From Microbacterium keratanolyticum (lineage in GTDB: Bacteria; Actinomycetota; Actinomycetes; Actinomycetales; Microbacteriaceae): a DNA stretch of 64,000 nt. Made by a program: the position numbers and the translations under genes. The notes beneath the pieces were generated by a model that saw only the letters and a program-made list of their open reading frames with translations, had not been told where the DNA came from and did not search any database. Below are positions 8,799-18,410 of the stretch, piece by piece (the first letter of the stretch is position 1; every line of letters begins with the position of its first letter). The stretch covers positions 3,002,862 through 3,066,861 of the forward strand of contig NZ_JAFBBQ010000001.1 of NCBI RefSeq assembly GCF_016907255.1. Reading direction: 5' to 3'.

Positions 8799-9348
8799 CG
8801 AGCTTCGGCTGCTGCTGCTCGAAGCGCGCCGCCTCACCGACGCCGACGAAGTCCTCGTCATTGGTTCCCAGTCTGTTCTTGCAACGTGGGACGATGACGA
8901 GCTTCCTGAGGAAGTGACGCGTTCGCGCGAAGCCGACATGCTCGTGCGTGTTCGGAACGGCATCCGCCTCACGGATTCGGAGGCCGACTACGTCAGCGGA
9001 TTTCTGGAATCCTCAGGCGTGCTCAGCGAGTTCGACCTGGAGCACGGCATCCACATCGACTCGGTGAGTCCAAACACCGCCACGCTCCCAGAGGGGTGGG
9101 AGGGACGGCTCGTCCCGATTTCCGCCATTGGTGAAGACGGCACCGAGGTTATTGGGCTATGCCTCGACCCATACGATGCCTGCGTGTCGAAGCTTGTGGC
9201 CTTCCGAGAGCATGACAGAGAGTTTGTCGGCCACATGATCCGGGCAGCGCTCGTGAAGCCGGCGACAATCCTCGACCGCCTTATGGGACTCGCACCCGGT
9301 GTCGAAGCGAATCATGCCTACGTGTTCGTTCAGGGGTTCATGGATTAG
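8788..9348 (+). CDS. Nucleotidyltransferase-fold protein (DUF6036/AbiEii-like), putative toxin
   Basis: The 186-aa protein has a minimal nucleotidyltransferase signature: G26-S27 in VIGSQSVLAT followed by an acidic pair E48/D50 in READML. It continues with a helical C-terminus (DPYDACVSKLVAFREHD, about 127-145) typical of this fold family. Related proteins act as toxins or in abortive infection by transferring nucleotides to tRNA or protein. The gene overlaps the 104-aa gene upstream by 11 bp and the pair stands alone between non-coding gaps, consistent with a toxin-antitoxin unit. The fold call is moderate; toxin activity is inference. Confidence 0.7.
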   Translation: MRRDELRLLLLEARRLTDADEVLVIGSQSVLATWDDDELPEEVTRSREADMLVRVRNGIRLTDSEADYVSGFLESSGVLSEFDLEHGIHIDSVSPNTATLPEGWEGRLVPISAIGEDGTEVIGLCLDPYDACVSKLVAFREHDREFVGHMIRAALVKPATILDRLMGLAPGVEANHAYVFVQGFMD

Positions 9349-9387
9349 CCCGGGAATCAAGTTCGGCTCGGCGGACGTGTAGCTGAC

Positions 9388-9705
9388 TCAAGCTACGTTG
9401 AGCGCCTCGCGCGCCGCGTCCTCGATGCTCAAGTGGTCTTCGAGGTCACTGGCCGTTCGGAATCCCGTGACGAACATGCCGGCGCCGGTGTAAACCGCGA
9501 AGGAGCGCCCGCCCTCGTGCGTGACCTCGTAGGTTTTGCCGTCGCGCTCGAACTCGAAGAGGGAGAGACCTTCGTCCCCGTCTTCTTCGTCCTCGAACGC
9601 CAGCGTGCTCTCCGGCTCGGTACGGTGATGTTCGCCGAACTCGCCCGAGGGGCGGCGGTGAAGTTCCATCTGTGCTGTGCGCTCGTCGTCAGTCATACCG
9701 ACCAT
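9388..9705 (-). CDS. Hypothetical acidic protein
   Basis: This 105-aa protein is not recognised. It has an acidic central stretch (residues about 43-50, DEEDGDEG) followed by a small beta-rich part (FEFERDGKTYEVTHEGG and GMFVTGFRTASDLEDH). There is no signal peptide, membrane segment or DNA-binding motif. The start at 9705 could also be the internal ATG four codons on. It stands alone inside the island, convergent with the nucleotidyltransferase gene. Codon composition is consistent with coding, but function is unknown. Confidence 0.5.
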   Translation of the reverse strand: MVGMTDDERTAQMELHRRPSGEFGEHHRTEPESTLAFEDEEDGDEGLSLFEFERDGKTYEVTHEGGRSFAVYTGAGMFVTGFRTASDLEDHLSIEDAAREALNVA

Positions 9706-9820
9706 GTACGGGGCTCACTGGGGTGCGCATGAGGAGTACTTGTCTGTCGTCATGACGTCGTTATGGCTCACGCTGCGCATATGAGAGGTGACCACCCCGC
9801 ACCCGCACCGAGGAGCCCTC

Positions 9821-10161
9821 ATGACCATTACCATCATCGACAGCACCGAGCAGGCCATTGCTGCCCGCGCCGAGGCTGAGGCCGCCCAGACTGAGTTCAA
9901 CAAGAGCTTCCCGCGGCCGTCGCAGAGGACGTGCGCAGCATCGTGCCCGACGCCATCGCCATCACCGTTCGGCACCGGGAGTGTGGCAACTCCTGGCACG
10001 TCGGGCTCGTCGCGGCGCCCTACGGCGAGGTGTGCATCAGTGATGAGCAGAGCATGCACATCGAGCGCGCGGTCAAGGCCACCGGTGCCACGCACACCGG
10101 CAACGTGCCCGGGGCGACATACATCTCCTGGACAGAGTGCCGCACCGAGTTCGAGGTCTGA
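9821..10161 (+). pseudogene. Frameshifted small hypothetical gene
   Basis: An ATG at 9821 behind a GAGGAG site opens a frame (MTITIIDSTEQAIAARAEAE...) that stays plausible to about 9915 and then becomes low-quality sequence. The neighbouring frame continues as AAVAEDVRSIVPDAIAITV and runs to a stop at 10161 with good composition (ECGNSWHVGLVAAPYGE, YISWTECRTEFEV). A one-base change near 9912-9920 would join the two into a protein of about 113 aa. It is either a pseudogene or a sequencing error. The product is not recognised. Confidence 0.5.
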
Positions 10162-10168
10162 GCGGATT

Positions 10169-10365
10169 TCAACTGCTGACCTCAGCCTGTGTGGCCGCGC
10201 GCTCGATGGCGCGGTAGACAGTTGAGCGTGCGACGCCAAACATGTCCGCGAGCTCGCGCCGGAGCGCTCGCCGGCGTGGTGCAGCTTCACAAGCACCTCT
10301 TCCTGCGCCGGGGTGAGCGTCGGCTTCTTGCGCTGCAGCCGCCCGCGTGCCTTCGCGACAGCCAT
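10169..10365 (-). pseudogene. Remnant of a serine recombinase/resolvase C-terminus
   Basis: Two minus-strand frames each hold part of the C-terminal DNA-binding region of a resolvase. KARGRLQRKKPTLTPAQEE is in the frame starting at 10365. ELADMFGVARSTVYRAIER, a Hin-like helix-turn-helix, is in the adjacent frame ending at 10169. They join across a frameshift near 10262-10270. The catalytic serine domain is absent. This is a decayed fragment of an earlier mobile element within the island. Confidence 0.65.
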
Positions 10366-10636
10366 GCGCTTCCTGCACGAGCTTCATCGCTCGCTCCCCA
10401 ACTCCTGCGGATACGTCCTCAACGCTGGCATAGGCCTCATCCTCTCGGGATTTCAGACCCTCCACTAAACCTGGGCGATTCACTCAGAACGCTTCAATTG
10501 TCAGTCACGCCCTAGCCCCGGGGTACAGCGCGATGAGCTCGCGTGGTCTGCACTTCTCAAACGGCGAAGCAGTCATGAGCGTTCGGAGCAGGAGAACTTC
10601 CACACTCCGTTCAAGGTCCAGCGAGTCTCTAAGAGC

Positions 10637-11128
10637 TCACTCCGTCGTAACCGCACCACGCATCCCGCAGGGTTCATCTCGAATCACGCCCGATGGATAC
10701 AGCCACCGACCTTCAACCTCTGCAGGATGGGGGGTCCTGAATTGAATGCGGAGTCCATTGAGTTCATTCTCGGACGAACCCGTGCGAAGGAATATCATGA
10801 GCCGGTGGTCGGAGGGAATCAGGTTCTGGACGTCTGGTTGAATCCCTGCGGGCGGCGAGCCAACAGAAAACTCCTCCCCCGGTTCGAGCGAGGCCCGTCC
10901 TGATCCTTGAAATGCGACTCCATCTGTGCGCTCGGGTGAATAGGAGGCGAACTTGATCTGGGCGTATTGAAACGTCTTCGTCTCAGCGCCGCACCAATGA
11001 AAAATGAACTCGCCGTCCCGCATAGTAACCGACATCGGTTGCTCGTTGGGAGAAGACCACAAGCAGCCGCTGAGCGCTATGCAGGAAACCAAGGCAACAA
11101 ACATCGATGCCGCTCGCTTGTATGTCAT
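10637..11128 (-). CDS. Small lipoprotein, candidate immunity protein for the RHS toxin
   Basis: The 163-aa protein has a basic n-region, a hydrophobic stretch and a lipobox L19-S20-G21-C22, so it should be diacylated by Lgt (encoded in this window) and anchored outside the membrane. The mature part is unrecognised and beta-rich, with W/C/P positions such as FHWCGAE and DEPCGMRG. The start has a strong GAGGAGGAT site. It lies 85 bp downstream of the RHS gene on the same strand, the usual place of an immunity gene in polymorphic-toxin loci. Base composition is noticeably less GC-rich than the backbone. The immunity role is inference from position. Confidence 0.72.
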   Translation of the reverse strand: MTYKRAASMFVALVSCIALSGCLWSSPNEQPMSVTMRDGEFIFHWCGAETKTFQYAQIKFASYSPERTDGVAFQGSGRASLEPGEEFSVGSPPAGIQPDVQNLIPSDHRLMIFLRTGSSENELNGLRIQFRTPHPAEVEGRWLYPSGVIRDEPCGMRGAVTTE

Positions 11129-11213
11129 TTCATCCTCCTCAGATTCTCAGAGGTCTCGGAGGAACTCGGACATGCCCAGAGCGGAGAAGCCTCCACACGG
11201 AAACGAAAACGCA

Positions 11214-14200
11214 TTAGCACTCATATCCTCCTAAACCTAAGCCAGCGTCGATCTCGAAGTAGTTCTCGCACGCTCGACCGGAACCTCGCATTGCAGATTT
11301 CAAGCTTTCCCCAAGGTAGGCCAATACGTAGTCAGCGCTCCACCCCGCCCATTGCTGCGAGTGCCGAAGCTCGTGAGCCAACAGATTGTCATCCATAAGC
11401 ACATCGGCGGTGTCCTCCGCCGTAAGGAAGACGTCTCCGAAAGTCGTTCCTCCGCCACCGGGATTCACAAAGCTCCCGCACACGATCACTCCGTTGTGCG
11501 CGGTCTGACAATCAGCTTTCCCCGCAAAGGCTGCGAGTAGGGCCGCCGTCGTGGCCAGCCTGTTTGCCTCCTGGCGTGCCTTCGCTGAGTTGGTCGCACG
11601 TTCAGTTCGTCGGATTGCCTCCGCGACCTTCCCCGGCCCAAAGGCATCGACCAAGGCACCCACGCTTCCTCCGCTCGGAGTTTCCATTTCGAATGCCCAC
11701 TTTTGGCCGCTGAGGTCGTGTCCGTTGATGGGGTCGGTGGGCCAGGCGTAGTCGTTGGCTCCGCCTCCTTCGATGGGGTCGACTTGGAGGAACCGTCCGA
11801 GCGCTGGCACGTAGAGGCGCACTCCCATCTCGACAACAAGAGTGGAGCCTGCGGTTTCTGCGGACTTGAGGGCTCCTTGGTGCCAGAGGGTGTTGCCGGC
11901 GAGTTGACCGGTGTCGTCGGATGTGGCAGTGCCGATCGCGAAGGTTGTCGGGTCCATCGGCTGCCCGAACGGGTCCCACAGCAACAGCGGGCTCGTGGTC
12001 GTGCCGCTGCGGGTGACGAGAGCGTGACCGTTCATGCTCGGGTAGGACCATGTCACCGCGCCCGACTGGTTCGTCCAGGACACTCCTCCCGGCAGTCCCA
12101 GGCTTCGGGTGAGTGCGGTGCCGGTCTTTTGGCCCCAAGGCGAGTCGCCCCCGCCCGCGTGAAGGTAGGAGGTCGTGACGGCGGGGGCTGCACCGGCGGG
12201 GTCTGTGGTGCGTGCGGCAATGCGGCCGGTCGCGTCGCGCACAATGGTCACCTTCGTGCCGTCAGCGTATGTGGTCCCGATGTGACGGTCGGCGGCGTCA
12301 TACGTGAACTGCATGTCCGCAAGCCGCGACACATTGCCGCGTGCGTCATACACGATGTCTGCGGCGGCGAGCCCATCCGTGACGGTGTTCGCCCCGGGAA
12401 TGGCACCCGTGACTTGAGTGGAGAGTAGGCGGTCGGCCCAGTCGTAGCAGTAGGCCGTTTCCGTCGTCACTGGGGACGCACCGGGGGCCGTCCACACGTC
12501 CTGCGTGCTTGTGCGATTGCCGGACGCGCCCGCGGCGGTGTTCGGCCCACATCCTCCCGTCGCGGTGTACTGGTACGTGAGGGTATGGCCCGGGATGACG
12601 GCCTTCACTAACCTGGCCGCGGTGTCGTAAGTGTAGGTGAATGTGCGAAGCGTGCTTCCAGACACCAGGTGCTGCTGGGTGACGCGTCCAGACTGGGAGC
12701 GGATGACATTATCCGAGACGAGCTGACCACCGACGAGCCACTCTTGGAACACGGTACGCTGCGCGGAGTCGCGCCCCACCTGGTTCAGCGCGGACCCGTC
12801 AGGGTAGGCGACCTTTGCAAGACGCTGGAGCGCGTCATAGGTGACGCTTGCGAGCTGCTGCCCGTCCCCCGCGACGGTCTTCACCTTTCCGTCCGCGTCA
12901 TAGGTGTACGCGGTCACCGAGGCGGCGCCTCCCGCGGGAGTCGTGCGGATCTGCGTCACACGACCAGTGAGAGAGTCATACGTCGGCACGGTGACCGTTC
13001 CCCACACATCCGTATAAGAGGTGGTCCGTCCCAGCAGGTCAGCAACCGTGGTGACCGTGGAGCCGTTCGGGGACCCCGCGACGGTGACACCGGCGGTCGT
13101 GACCTGGTATCCACCGCTGACGAGGGGCGTGTAGGTTGCGGTCGTCGTGATCGCGGCAACGCCGGTCGGTCCCGTGATGGTGGTCGCGGTGGCGCGCCCG
13201 CGGGTGTCGAACGTCGTGCACGACCATCCGGTATCTCCGGTGGTTTTGGTGCCTGCGGTGCGTCCCCATGCGTCATACACGTATTCGGTGGTGATCGCCG
13301 TGCCGGTGGCCGGCGCGGGGCCAGTCATGGTCTTCGTGAGCCCGTACTGTCGGGTGCCGGCCGGTACCCCGCAGACCGCGGGCCCGGTCTCGAGATCCCC
13401 GTAGTACGTGCTGGTGGTCTTCGCCGTCGCTGGTGCGCCGGTGGCGGCGCCCGCGGGAAGGGTGCGGGTGAGCCGGCGTAGCCACCCGGTGCTGCCGGGT
13501 TGCTCGAACGACATTCGCGTTGTCAGCGCTTGACCGTCGGGGTCGGCGATGCCCGCAGTTGGCTGCCCCAGCCAGGGGTGCTCGTAGGTCATCCCCGCGG
13601 TCATCGAGGGCGCGGCGGCGCCGGGCGCGGATGTCTGGTCATCCGTGCTCGTGCGTGTGACGAGCCCGTAGTCCGGGCGAAGCGCGGTGCCGGGGGCGAC
13701 GGTTGCTGTCGTTCCGGAGGTGGGGGTGCGCCATTTCAACTGCAGGGTTGCGGTGGCGGTGTCGTCGCGATACTCGACGCGGATGCGGCGGGTTTCCCCT
13801 GCCGCGACGGTGACGGGTACGCCGACGGTTTCGGCAGCTCCGGTTGCCCATTTGTCGACGATGAGGGTGTCGCCGACCCAGACGCGGGCACCATCATCAC
13901 TGTTGGTGACGAACGTGTACTGCCCCGCAGCGGGGAAGGTGACCAGCCCGGTCAATCGCAGCGACCAGGCGTCCGCTCCGATCCCTGCCCCAGGGGCATT
14001 CGTTCCCCAGGAGCGGTCGACGGCTCCGGCGGTTCCGCCGATACCGAACCCGATCAGTGCGGGCTTGCCACTGAGGGTCTTGTTGGCGTAGTAGGTGGCC
14101 TGCAGCCCCTGCAACGCTCCGTCGTAGACCTTAGCGGTGTGGGCGGGCAGGATGCCACATCCGCTCGTGCCGACCGGATTCGGCACGGGGCGCCCCGAAG

Positions 14201-16988
14201 CTTGGAAGCAGGCCACCGGTGCGGGCCCATAGGAGTCGGTGGCACGGTCGGTCGCCGGATCGTATACTGTCGTCGACATCACCCCCACCGAGCTGGTCGA
14301 GGATAAGACCAGGTCCTTCGTCGGATGCCATGCCTGGGTGACGGTGACACCCATAGGGCTGGTCGCGGATGTCTGCCGCAACGAGGTGTCGTAGCTGACG
14401 GTGTTGGTCGAGTTCGATACCCCTTGCACCGACACTGTCGCCGTGCGCGCCCCGACGTTGTAAGCGAAGTTCTTCTTCATCCGGGTCGCCGCCCCACCAT
14501 CGGCAGACGGCAGCGTCACCGACGCCACTCGCCCATTCGCATAGGCGATCGTCGTGGCGGGAGGGTCGTAGGTGCTGGGGACGGGTTGCGCCAGGAGATA
14601 GTCGCTCGCAGCAGAATCCTGAACGGAGACGAGCATATTGTTTGTGTCGTACCCGAACACGGTCCGTTCTGCGCCGGGGTCCTCGATCATCCACAGTTGC
14701 CCGCCGGAGTAGTACAGGTTCGTGACCGGGTTCGGGTCTACTCCCGTGGCGGGGTATTTGATCTGACACAGCGACCCGGCACGTGGCTTGACATGGCTCG
14801 GAGGCAGGGTCGGGCACGCCGTCTGCGCGGCGTTCTGATACACGAACGACACTTTCCGGTGATAGTTCGTGCCGTCTTTCGAGAGCGCATCGACGATCTC
14901 TCTCACCGTGCCGTCAGCGTTCTTAACAGCAATGGGTGCTGCGGGTTTTTGCGCATCGGCCGGGTTGGTAGCAGATTCAACCGTCCCGTCCGCGGCGAAC
15001 TGGTAGACCGTGCCGCCCTCGTCCGTGTAGACTACGCGCCCCAGCGCATCCAACGAGACAGTGCCGTATTCCCCCACAGGGGGCGTGAACCCACCCGCAG
15101 ATGTCTTTGAGTACGTGTGAGCGGCACCGCTGGCATCTGTCAGCACCACCGCCTGCGCCTCGATGGTCGCTTTCGACCACACAGACGCTTCGCCCACGAT
15201 CGGGGTCATGGTCGTCCACCCGTCACGCATTGCGGTCGGTTCGGTGGAGTACCAGGATGCCGGGACAATCACGGGTCCCGCGCTGTCGGCCGCGTCATCG
15301 GCCCAGAGCTCGACGTATGCGCTGCCGGTCGCGTCGAAGTAGTCGAGCTGGATCGGAACCTGCGCGGTAGTCAGACTCTGAACAGCCGACCACTCCACCC
15401 CGGTGCCACCGTTGGCCCACTTGTCGAGCGCGGAGACCCCGTTGACACGCAGTTTGACGCCGTCATCATGACGGACACCGAACTTCCACTGTGAGGAAGC
15501 GTGCGGCATCCGGATGAAACCGTCCCACCGCGCCATGAACGCATCCGACGCCAACGCCGGGCCGGGGCTTCCCGCACCCCAGTCGAAGGAGAGCGCGGAG
15601 TCCGTGCGGACCATCAGCGGAGTCTTCCCCGTGAACGTGTACCCGGCAGGAGCTGCTGGCACGTTCCCCAGGCTGTCCTTACCGTCGTAGTACGAACCCG
15701 TCAATCCACGAAAGGCGCCAGCGCTCTGGGAGTTGTAGGCGAAAGCAACACCCATCGGCCCACCCAGAGTGTTCACCAGAGGCGAAGAGAACGACAGGCT
15801 CGCGTTGCCGGTGGCAAGATTCACACCCACCGGGCCGACGGCATCGAACGGCGACGGACCGGCTGACCCCAGACGCAGGTCGACTTTGATGTGCTTCACC
15901 CATGCCGGGGTCGCATTCTTGCTGTTCCCATCCGTCGGCTGCACCACCCACGAATACACGTTGCCGTCACGGAGAGTGCCCTCCGGGACCGTCCAGCGCA
16001 CCTTCCCATCAGTCCCGGCGGTGACCAGCCCGGACGTGAACACAGCCCCGGACTTGCCGTCCGCGCCAGTCGCGATCTTGAACTCGTACTTCACGGTGCC
16101 ACCGGCGGGGAAGTTGTCTGGATCCGCCACAGCGTCGACAACCAAGGTTGGGGTGAGCGTGACAATGGTCTCCGGCTGACCGCTCGCATTGCCCGGAGTC
16201 GCCGTCCCCACCGGCGGGGTCGGCGGTGCGATCTGCGTCGTCAACGACCGAACTGTGCTGTGCCGCTCCGTCGACTGGCCCAACCAATCACTGTGACCAT
16301 CCATTGTGCGGGCACGCCAGTAGTACGTCGTCCCTGACAGCAGCTTCCCCTCGGGAACTGTCGCCTGCTTCGCTGTGACCCACCCGGATGACCACACCGG
16401 ATTCGACATGTCCGCACTCGCCGACACCTCGAACATCTGATACTGCGCCGGCGCGTATGGAGAAGCCCCGGTCGTCGTCACCGACAACGTCGGCGTCAAC
16501 GACTGCTGCGTGACACCGTTCGCCGGCGACGCCTGCGTCACCGTCGGGAAGTCCCAGTACTCGATATACAGGGCCGTCGCGATCTTCTTATACGTGTAGT
16601 CCGTACTCTCCCATCCCTGGATGTGGACTGGGATCGCAGACATGTTCTGCCCGAAGTAGTTCACAATGAACCGGCCGATGCCTTCGCCGGACGTCCACCC
16701 TCCCCCGTCAGCGAGGGACAGGTTCGACAACCACGCGCCGCGACAGTCATAGCAATCGCCCGTGCCCTTATTGACCGCCGCGTCATACGCCACGGTGGTG
16801 CCCGCCCCCGCGTACACGGCAAGCATCTGCGCGTCGCCGATGAACTTCTTATACGCCGGAGATGCGTCAAACCACGTATACGTCCGCCAAAACCTGTTCG
16901 TGTTGTTCTCACGGGTATTGCCAATATGGACTGATCCATATAGACCGCCCCATCGGACTTGAAAGATCTCTGGTGCGGAGGACCCCAC
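11214..16988 (-). CDS. RHS/YD-repeat polymorphic toxin with PA14 domains and HExxH metallopeptidase-like tip
   Basis: This open frame has 1924 codons. It begins with a TED/fibronectin-like region, followed by a PA14 domain (about 425-565, [11 protein letters not shown] to ELWADD), RHS segments and a second PA14 domain (about 957-1085, [11 protein letters not shown] to LQLKWRTP). A long series of YD repeats follows ([34 protein letters not shown]). The conserved RHS core boundary [19 protein letters not shown]...DLSGQ ends near residue 1762. The 162-residue variable tip contains H1872-E-L-R-H1876, a zinc metallopeptidase motif, and a Cys-bearing end. RHS shells enclose a C-terminal toxin used in contact-dependent competition. 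The true N-terminus is in another frame upstream (see the fragment at 16661-17770), so the start at 16988 is not authentic. Confidence 0.85.
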   Translation of the reverse strand: MGSSAPEIFQVRWGGLYGSVHIGNTRENNTNRFWRTYTWFDASPAYKKFIGDAQMLAVYAGAGTTVAYDAAVNKGTGDCYDCRGAWLSNLSLADGGGWTSGEGIGRFIVNYFGQNMSAIPVHIQGWESTDYTYKKIATALYIEYWDFPTVTQASPANGVTQQSLTPTLSVTTTGASPYAPAQYQMFEVSASADMSNPVWSSGWVTAKQATVPEGKLLSGTTYYWRARTMDGHSDWLGQSTERHSTVRSLTTQIAPPTPPVGTATPGNASGQPETIVTLTPTLVVDAVADPDNFPAGGTVKYEFKIATGADGKSGAVFTSGLVTAGTDGKVRWTVPEGTLRDGNVYSWVVQPTDGNSKNATPAWVKHIKVDLRLGSAGPSPFDAVGPVGVNLATGNASLSFSSPLVNTLGGPMGVAFAYNSQSAGAFRGLTGSYYDGKDSLGNVPAAPAGYTFTGKTPLMVRTDSALSFDWGAGSPGPALASDAFMARWDGFIRMPHASSQWKFGVRHDDGVKLRVNGVSALDKWANGGTGVEWSAVQSLTTAQVPIQLDYFDATGSAYVELWADDAADSAGPVIVPASWYSTEPTAMRDGWTTMTPIVGEASVWSKATIEAQAVVLTDASGAAHTYSKTSAGGFTPPVGEYGTVSLDALGRVVYTDEGGTVYQFAADGTVESATNPADAQKPAAPIAVKNADGTVREIVDALSKDGTNYHRKVSFVYQNAAQTACPTLPPSHVKPRAGSLCQIKYPATGVDPNPVTNLYYSGGQLWMIEDPGAERTVFGYDTNNMLVSVQDSAASDYLLAQPVPSTYDPPATTIAYANGRVASVTLPSADGGAATRMKKNFAYNVGARTATVSVQGVSNSTNTVSYDTSLRQTSATSPMGVTVTQAWHPTKDLVLSSTSSVGVMSTTVYDPATDRATDSYGPAPVACFQASGRPVPNPVGTSGCGILPAHTAKVYDGALQGLQATYYANKTLSGKPALIGFGIGGTAGAVDRSWGTNAPGAGIGADAWSLRLTGLVTFPAAGQYTFVTNSDDGARVWVGDTLIVDKWATGAAETVGVPVTVAAGETRRIRVEYRDDTATATLQLKWRTPTSGTTATVAPGTALRPDYGLVTRTSTDDQTSAPGAAAPSMTAGMTYEHPWLGQPTAGIADPDGQALTTRMSFEQPGSTGWLRRLTRTLPAGAATGAPATAKTTSTYYGDLETGPAVCGVPAGTRQYGLTKTMTGPAPATGTAITTEYVYDAWGRTAGTKTTGDTGWSCTTFDTRGRATATTITGPTGVAAITTTATYTPLVSGGYQVTTAGVTVAGSPNGSTVTTVADLLGRTTSYTDVWGTVTVPTYDSLTGRVTQIRTTPAGGAASVTAYTYDADGKVKTVAGDGQQLASVTYDALQRLAKVAYPDGSALNQVGRDSAQRTVFQEWLVGGQLVSDNVIRSQSGRVTQQHLVSGSTLRTFTYTYDTAARLVKAVIPGHTLTYQYTATGGCGPNTAAGASGNRTSTQDVWTAPGASPVTTETAYCYDWADRLLSTQVTGAIPGANTVTDGLAAADIVYDARGNVSRLADMQFTYDAADRHIGTTYADGTKVTIVRDATGRIAARTTDPAGAAPAVTTSYLHAGGGDSPWGQKTGTALTRSLGLPGGVSWTNQSGAVTWSYPSMNGHALVTRSGTTTSPLLLWDPFGQPMDPTTFAIGTATSDDTGQLAGNTLWHQGALKSAETAGSTLVVEMGVRLYVPALGRFLQVDPIEGGGANDYAWPTDPINGHDLSGQKWAFEMETPSGGSVGALVDAFGPGKVAEAIRRTERATNSAKARQEANRLATTAALLAAFAGKADCQTAHNGVIVCGSFVNPGGGGTTFGDVFLTAEDTADVLMDDNLLAHELRHSQQWAGWSADYVLAYLGESLKSAMRGSGRACENYFEIDAGLGLGGYEC

Positions 16989-17770
16989 TGGAACGTCGGG
17001 TCAATGAACACCGGATACGCCCGCTCATCCGACGCCAACCATGCAGGATCCACGGCCAGCCCGTACGCCCAAGACCCGTCAGCCTCCTGCGTCAATGTCA
17101 CCGCCGGGTTGATGAGTGCGCTCTCCCGCTCCCCCTTCACGCCGGACGAGTCCCACGCCACCGGGGTCGGCACATGCATCACGACCGCGCCCTCAGCGTC
17201 CTGCAGTTCCAGCACATCGTGCTCGCCCAGCACCGGCGTCAACTCGCCCACATCAAGACGCCACGACCAAGACGCCTCAACCGCTGGCACTTCTCCGAGC
17301 ACGAGGGTTTCCTTCACCGCCCCCGGTTCCACCTCATACTCGAGGTCAACGTCGGCACGCACATCGGAGAACCGCAACGTGTCAGATGCCTTGCCGTCCG
17401 ACGAATCCGGTTCCGCCCGGGCAGCATTGCTGTCCTCCAGCGAGAACGAGACGCTGTGACCGTCCGCCTCGACCAACACCGCACGATCCGCAGTGGCCTC
17501 ATCCGCGAACGATGGAGACAGCGGATGATCCGGAGCCACCCACCGGTCACCGTCTTTCACCACGTCTGTTGAGATTTCCGCCCATGTCCCCGGCGCAGTC
17601 TCAAAGTTCAACAGCTCCGTCGACTCCAGACGAATCGTCGTCCCCGCGTCCGTCGCGTACGTCGTAGAGAACGCGTCCCGGCCAACAACCGTACCCGCCT
17701 CCGCACGCGCCTTCAACCCCGCACCATCGCTCTTCGGCTGCTGTACACGCTGGGAAAGCCGCGAGGACAC
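16661..17770 (-). pseudogene. N-terminal fragment of the RHS protein, separated by a frameshift
   Basis: From a GTG at 17770 this frame encodes about 280 residues of the N-terminal RHS region ([50 protein letters not shown]). Sense is then lost at about 16928-16930. The continuation ([15 protein letters not shown]) lies in the frame of the large ORF, so one missing base separates them; the remaining codons to 16661 are out of frame. No signal peptide is present: the frame is open about 25 codons further upstream with no start codon, then meets a stop. The gene is probably truncated and inactive unless the shift is a sequencing error or is recoded. Confidence 0.75.
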
Positions 17771-17810
17771 GGCCTCCGTCGCGGTCTCGTCAATTCTCGG
17801 CTCAACAAAC

Positions 17811-18410
17811 TCACCCGCTGGCGGCGGTGAAGCCCCACTGCGCGGCAGTCAGTGCCGGGTACAGCTCCTGCGCTTCGTAGAACGCGTCGTTGTCTGTGGA
17901 GAATCGGAACAGCGCGGCGAGGTCGAAAGCGTCGAGGGTCTCGTCCCCCTCCCCTGCCTGCCACGCCTCGACGCGGGCGAGGTCGATGGGGTTGTCCAGG
18001 TCGAGCCCGCACAGGGCCATGACGTCCGCCCAGCCGCCCTCGGGCGAGTAGACGCCGGAGCGGGTGAGTTCGATGGCGATGCGCAGCGCCCACTCGGCGT
18101 CAGTCTCCACGCGCGGCTCGGCGTTCTCGGTCTCACGGATCTGCAGTCGCAGGCCGACGTGCTCGGGCAGCCAGAACAGCGGGTGCCACATGAGCTCGGG
18201 CTTGACCGTGCCGAAACGGGTGTCGCGGTGGTAGACCGGGAGCGGGTGGGTGGTGATGGGGTCGGAGATGACCTCTGACGGCTCAAGGCCGCTGGCGTTG
18301 ACGAACGCGAGCATCCGCTCGGCTGCCTGCATGGCGTCGTAACTGATGAGCAGCTGCTCACCCTCCTCGGTGAGGAAGTGCTGGCGGGCGATGGTTACGG
18401 GTGCGGTCAT
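17811..18410 (-). CDS. Hypothetical protein upstream of the RHS gene
   Basis: The 199-aa soluble protein starts at ATG 18410 and is not recognised. It has no signal peptide or membrane segment. It has an N-terminal helix-rich part (YDAMQAAERMLAFVNASG) and an aromatic-rich middle (ELMWHPLFWLPEHVGL), and it is acidic overall. The stop is 40 bp before the GTG of the RHS fragment on the same strand, so co-transcription is possible. It could be an accessory or adaptor protein of the toxin locus, or unrelated cargo whose insertion removed the RHS signal peptide. Confidence 0.6.
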   Translation of the reverse strand: MTAPVTIARQHFLTEEGEQLLISYDAMQAAERMLAFVNASGLEPSEVISDPITTHPLPVYHRDTRFGTVKPELMWHPLFWLPEHVGLRLQIRETENAEPRVETDAEWALRIAIELTRSGVYSPEGGWADVMALCGLDLDNPIDLARVEAWQAGEGDETLDAFDLAALFRFSTDNDAFYEAQELYPALTAAQWGFTAASG

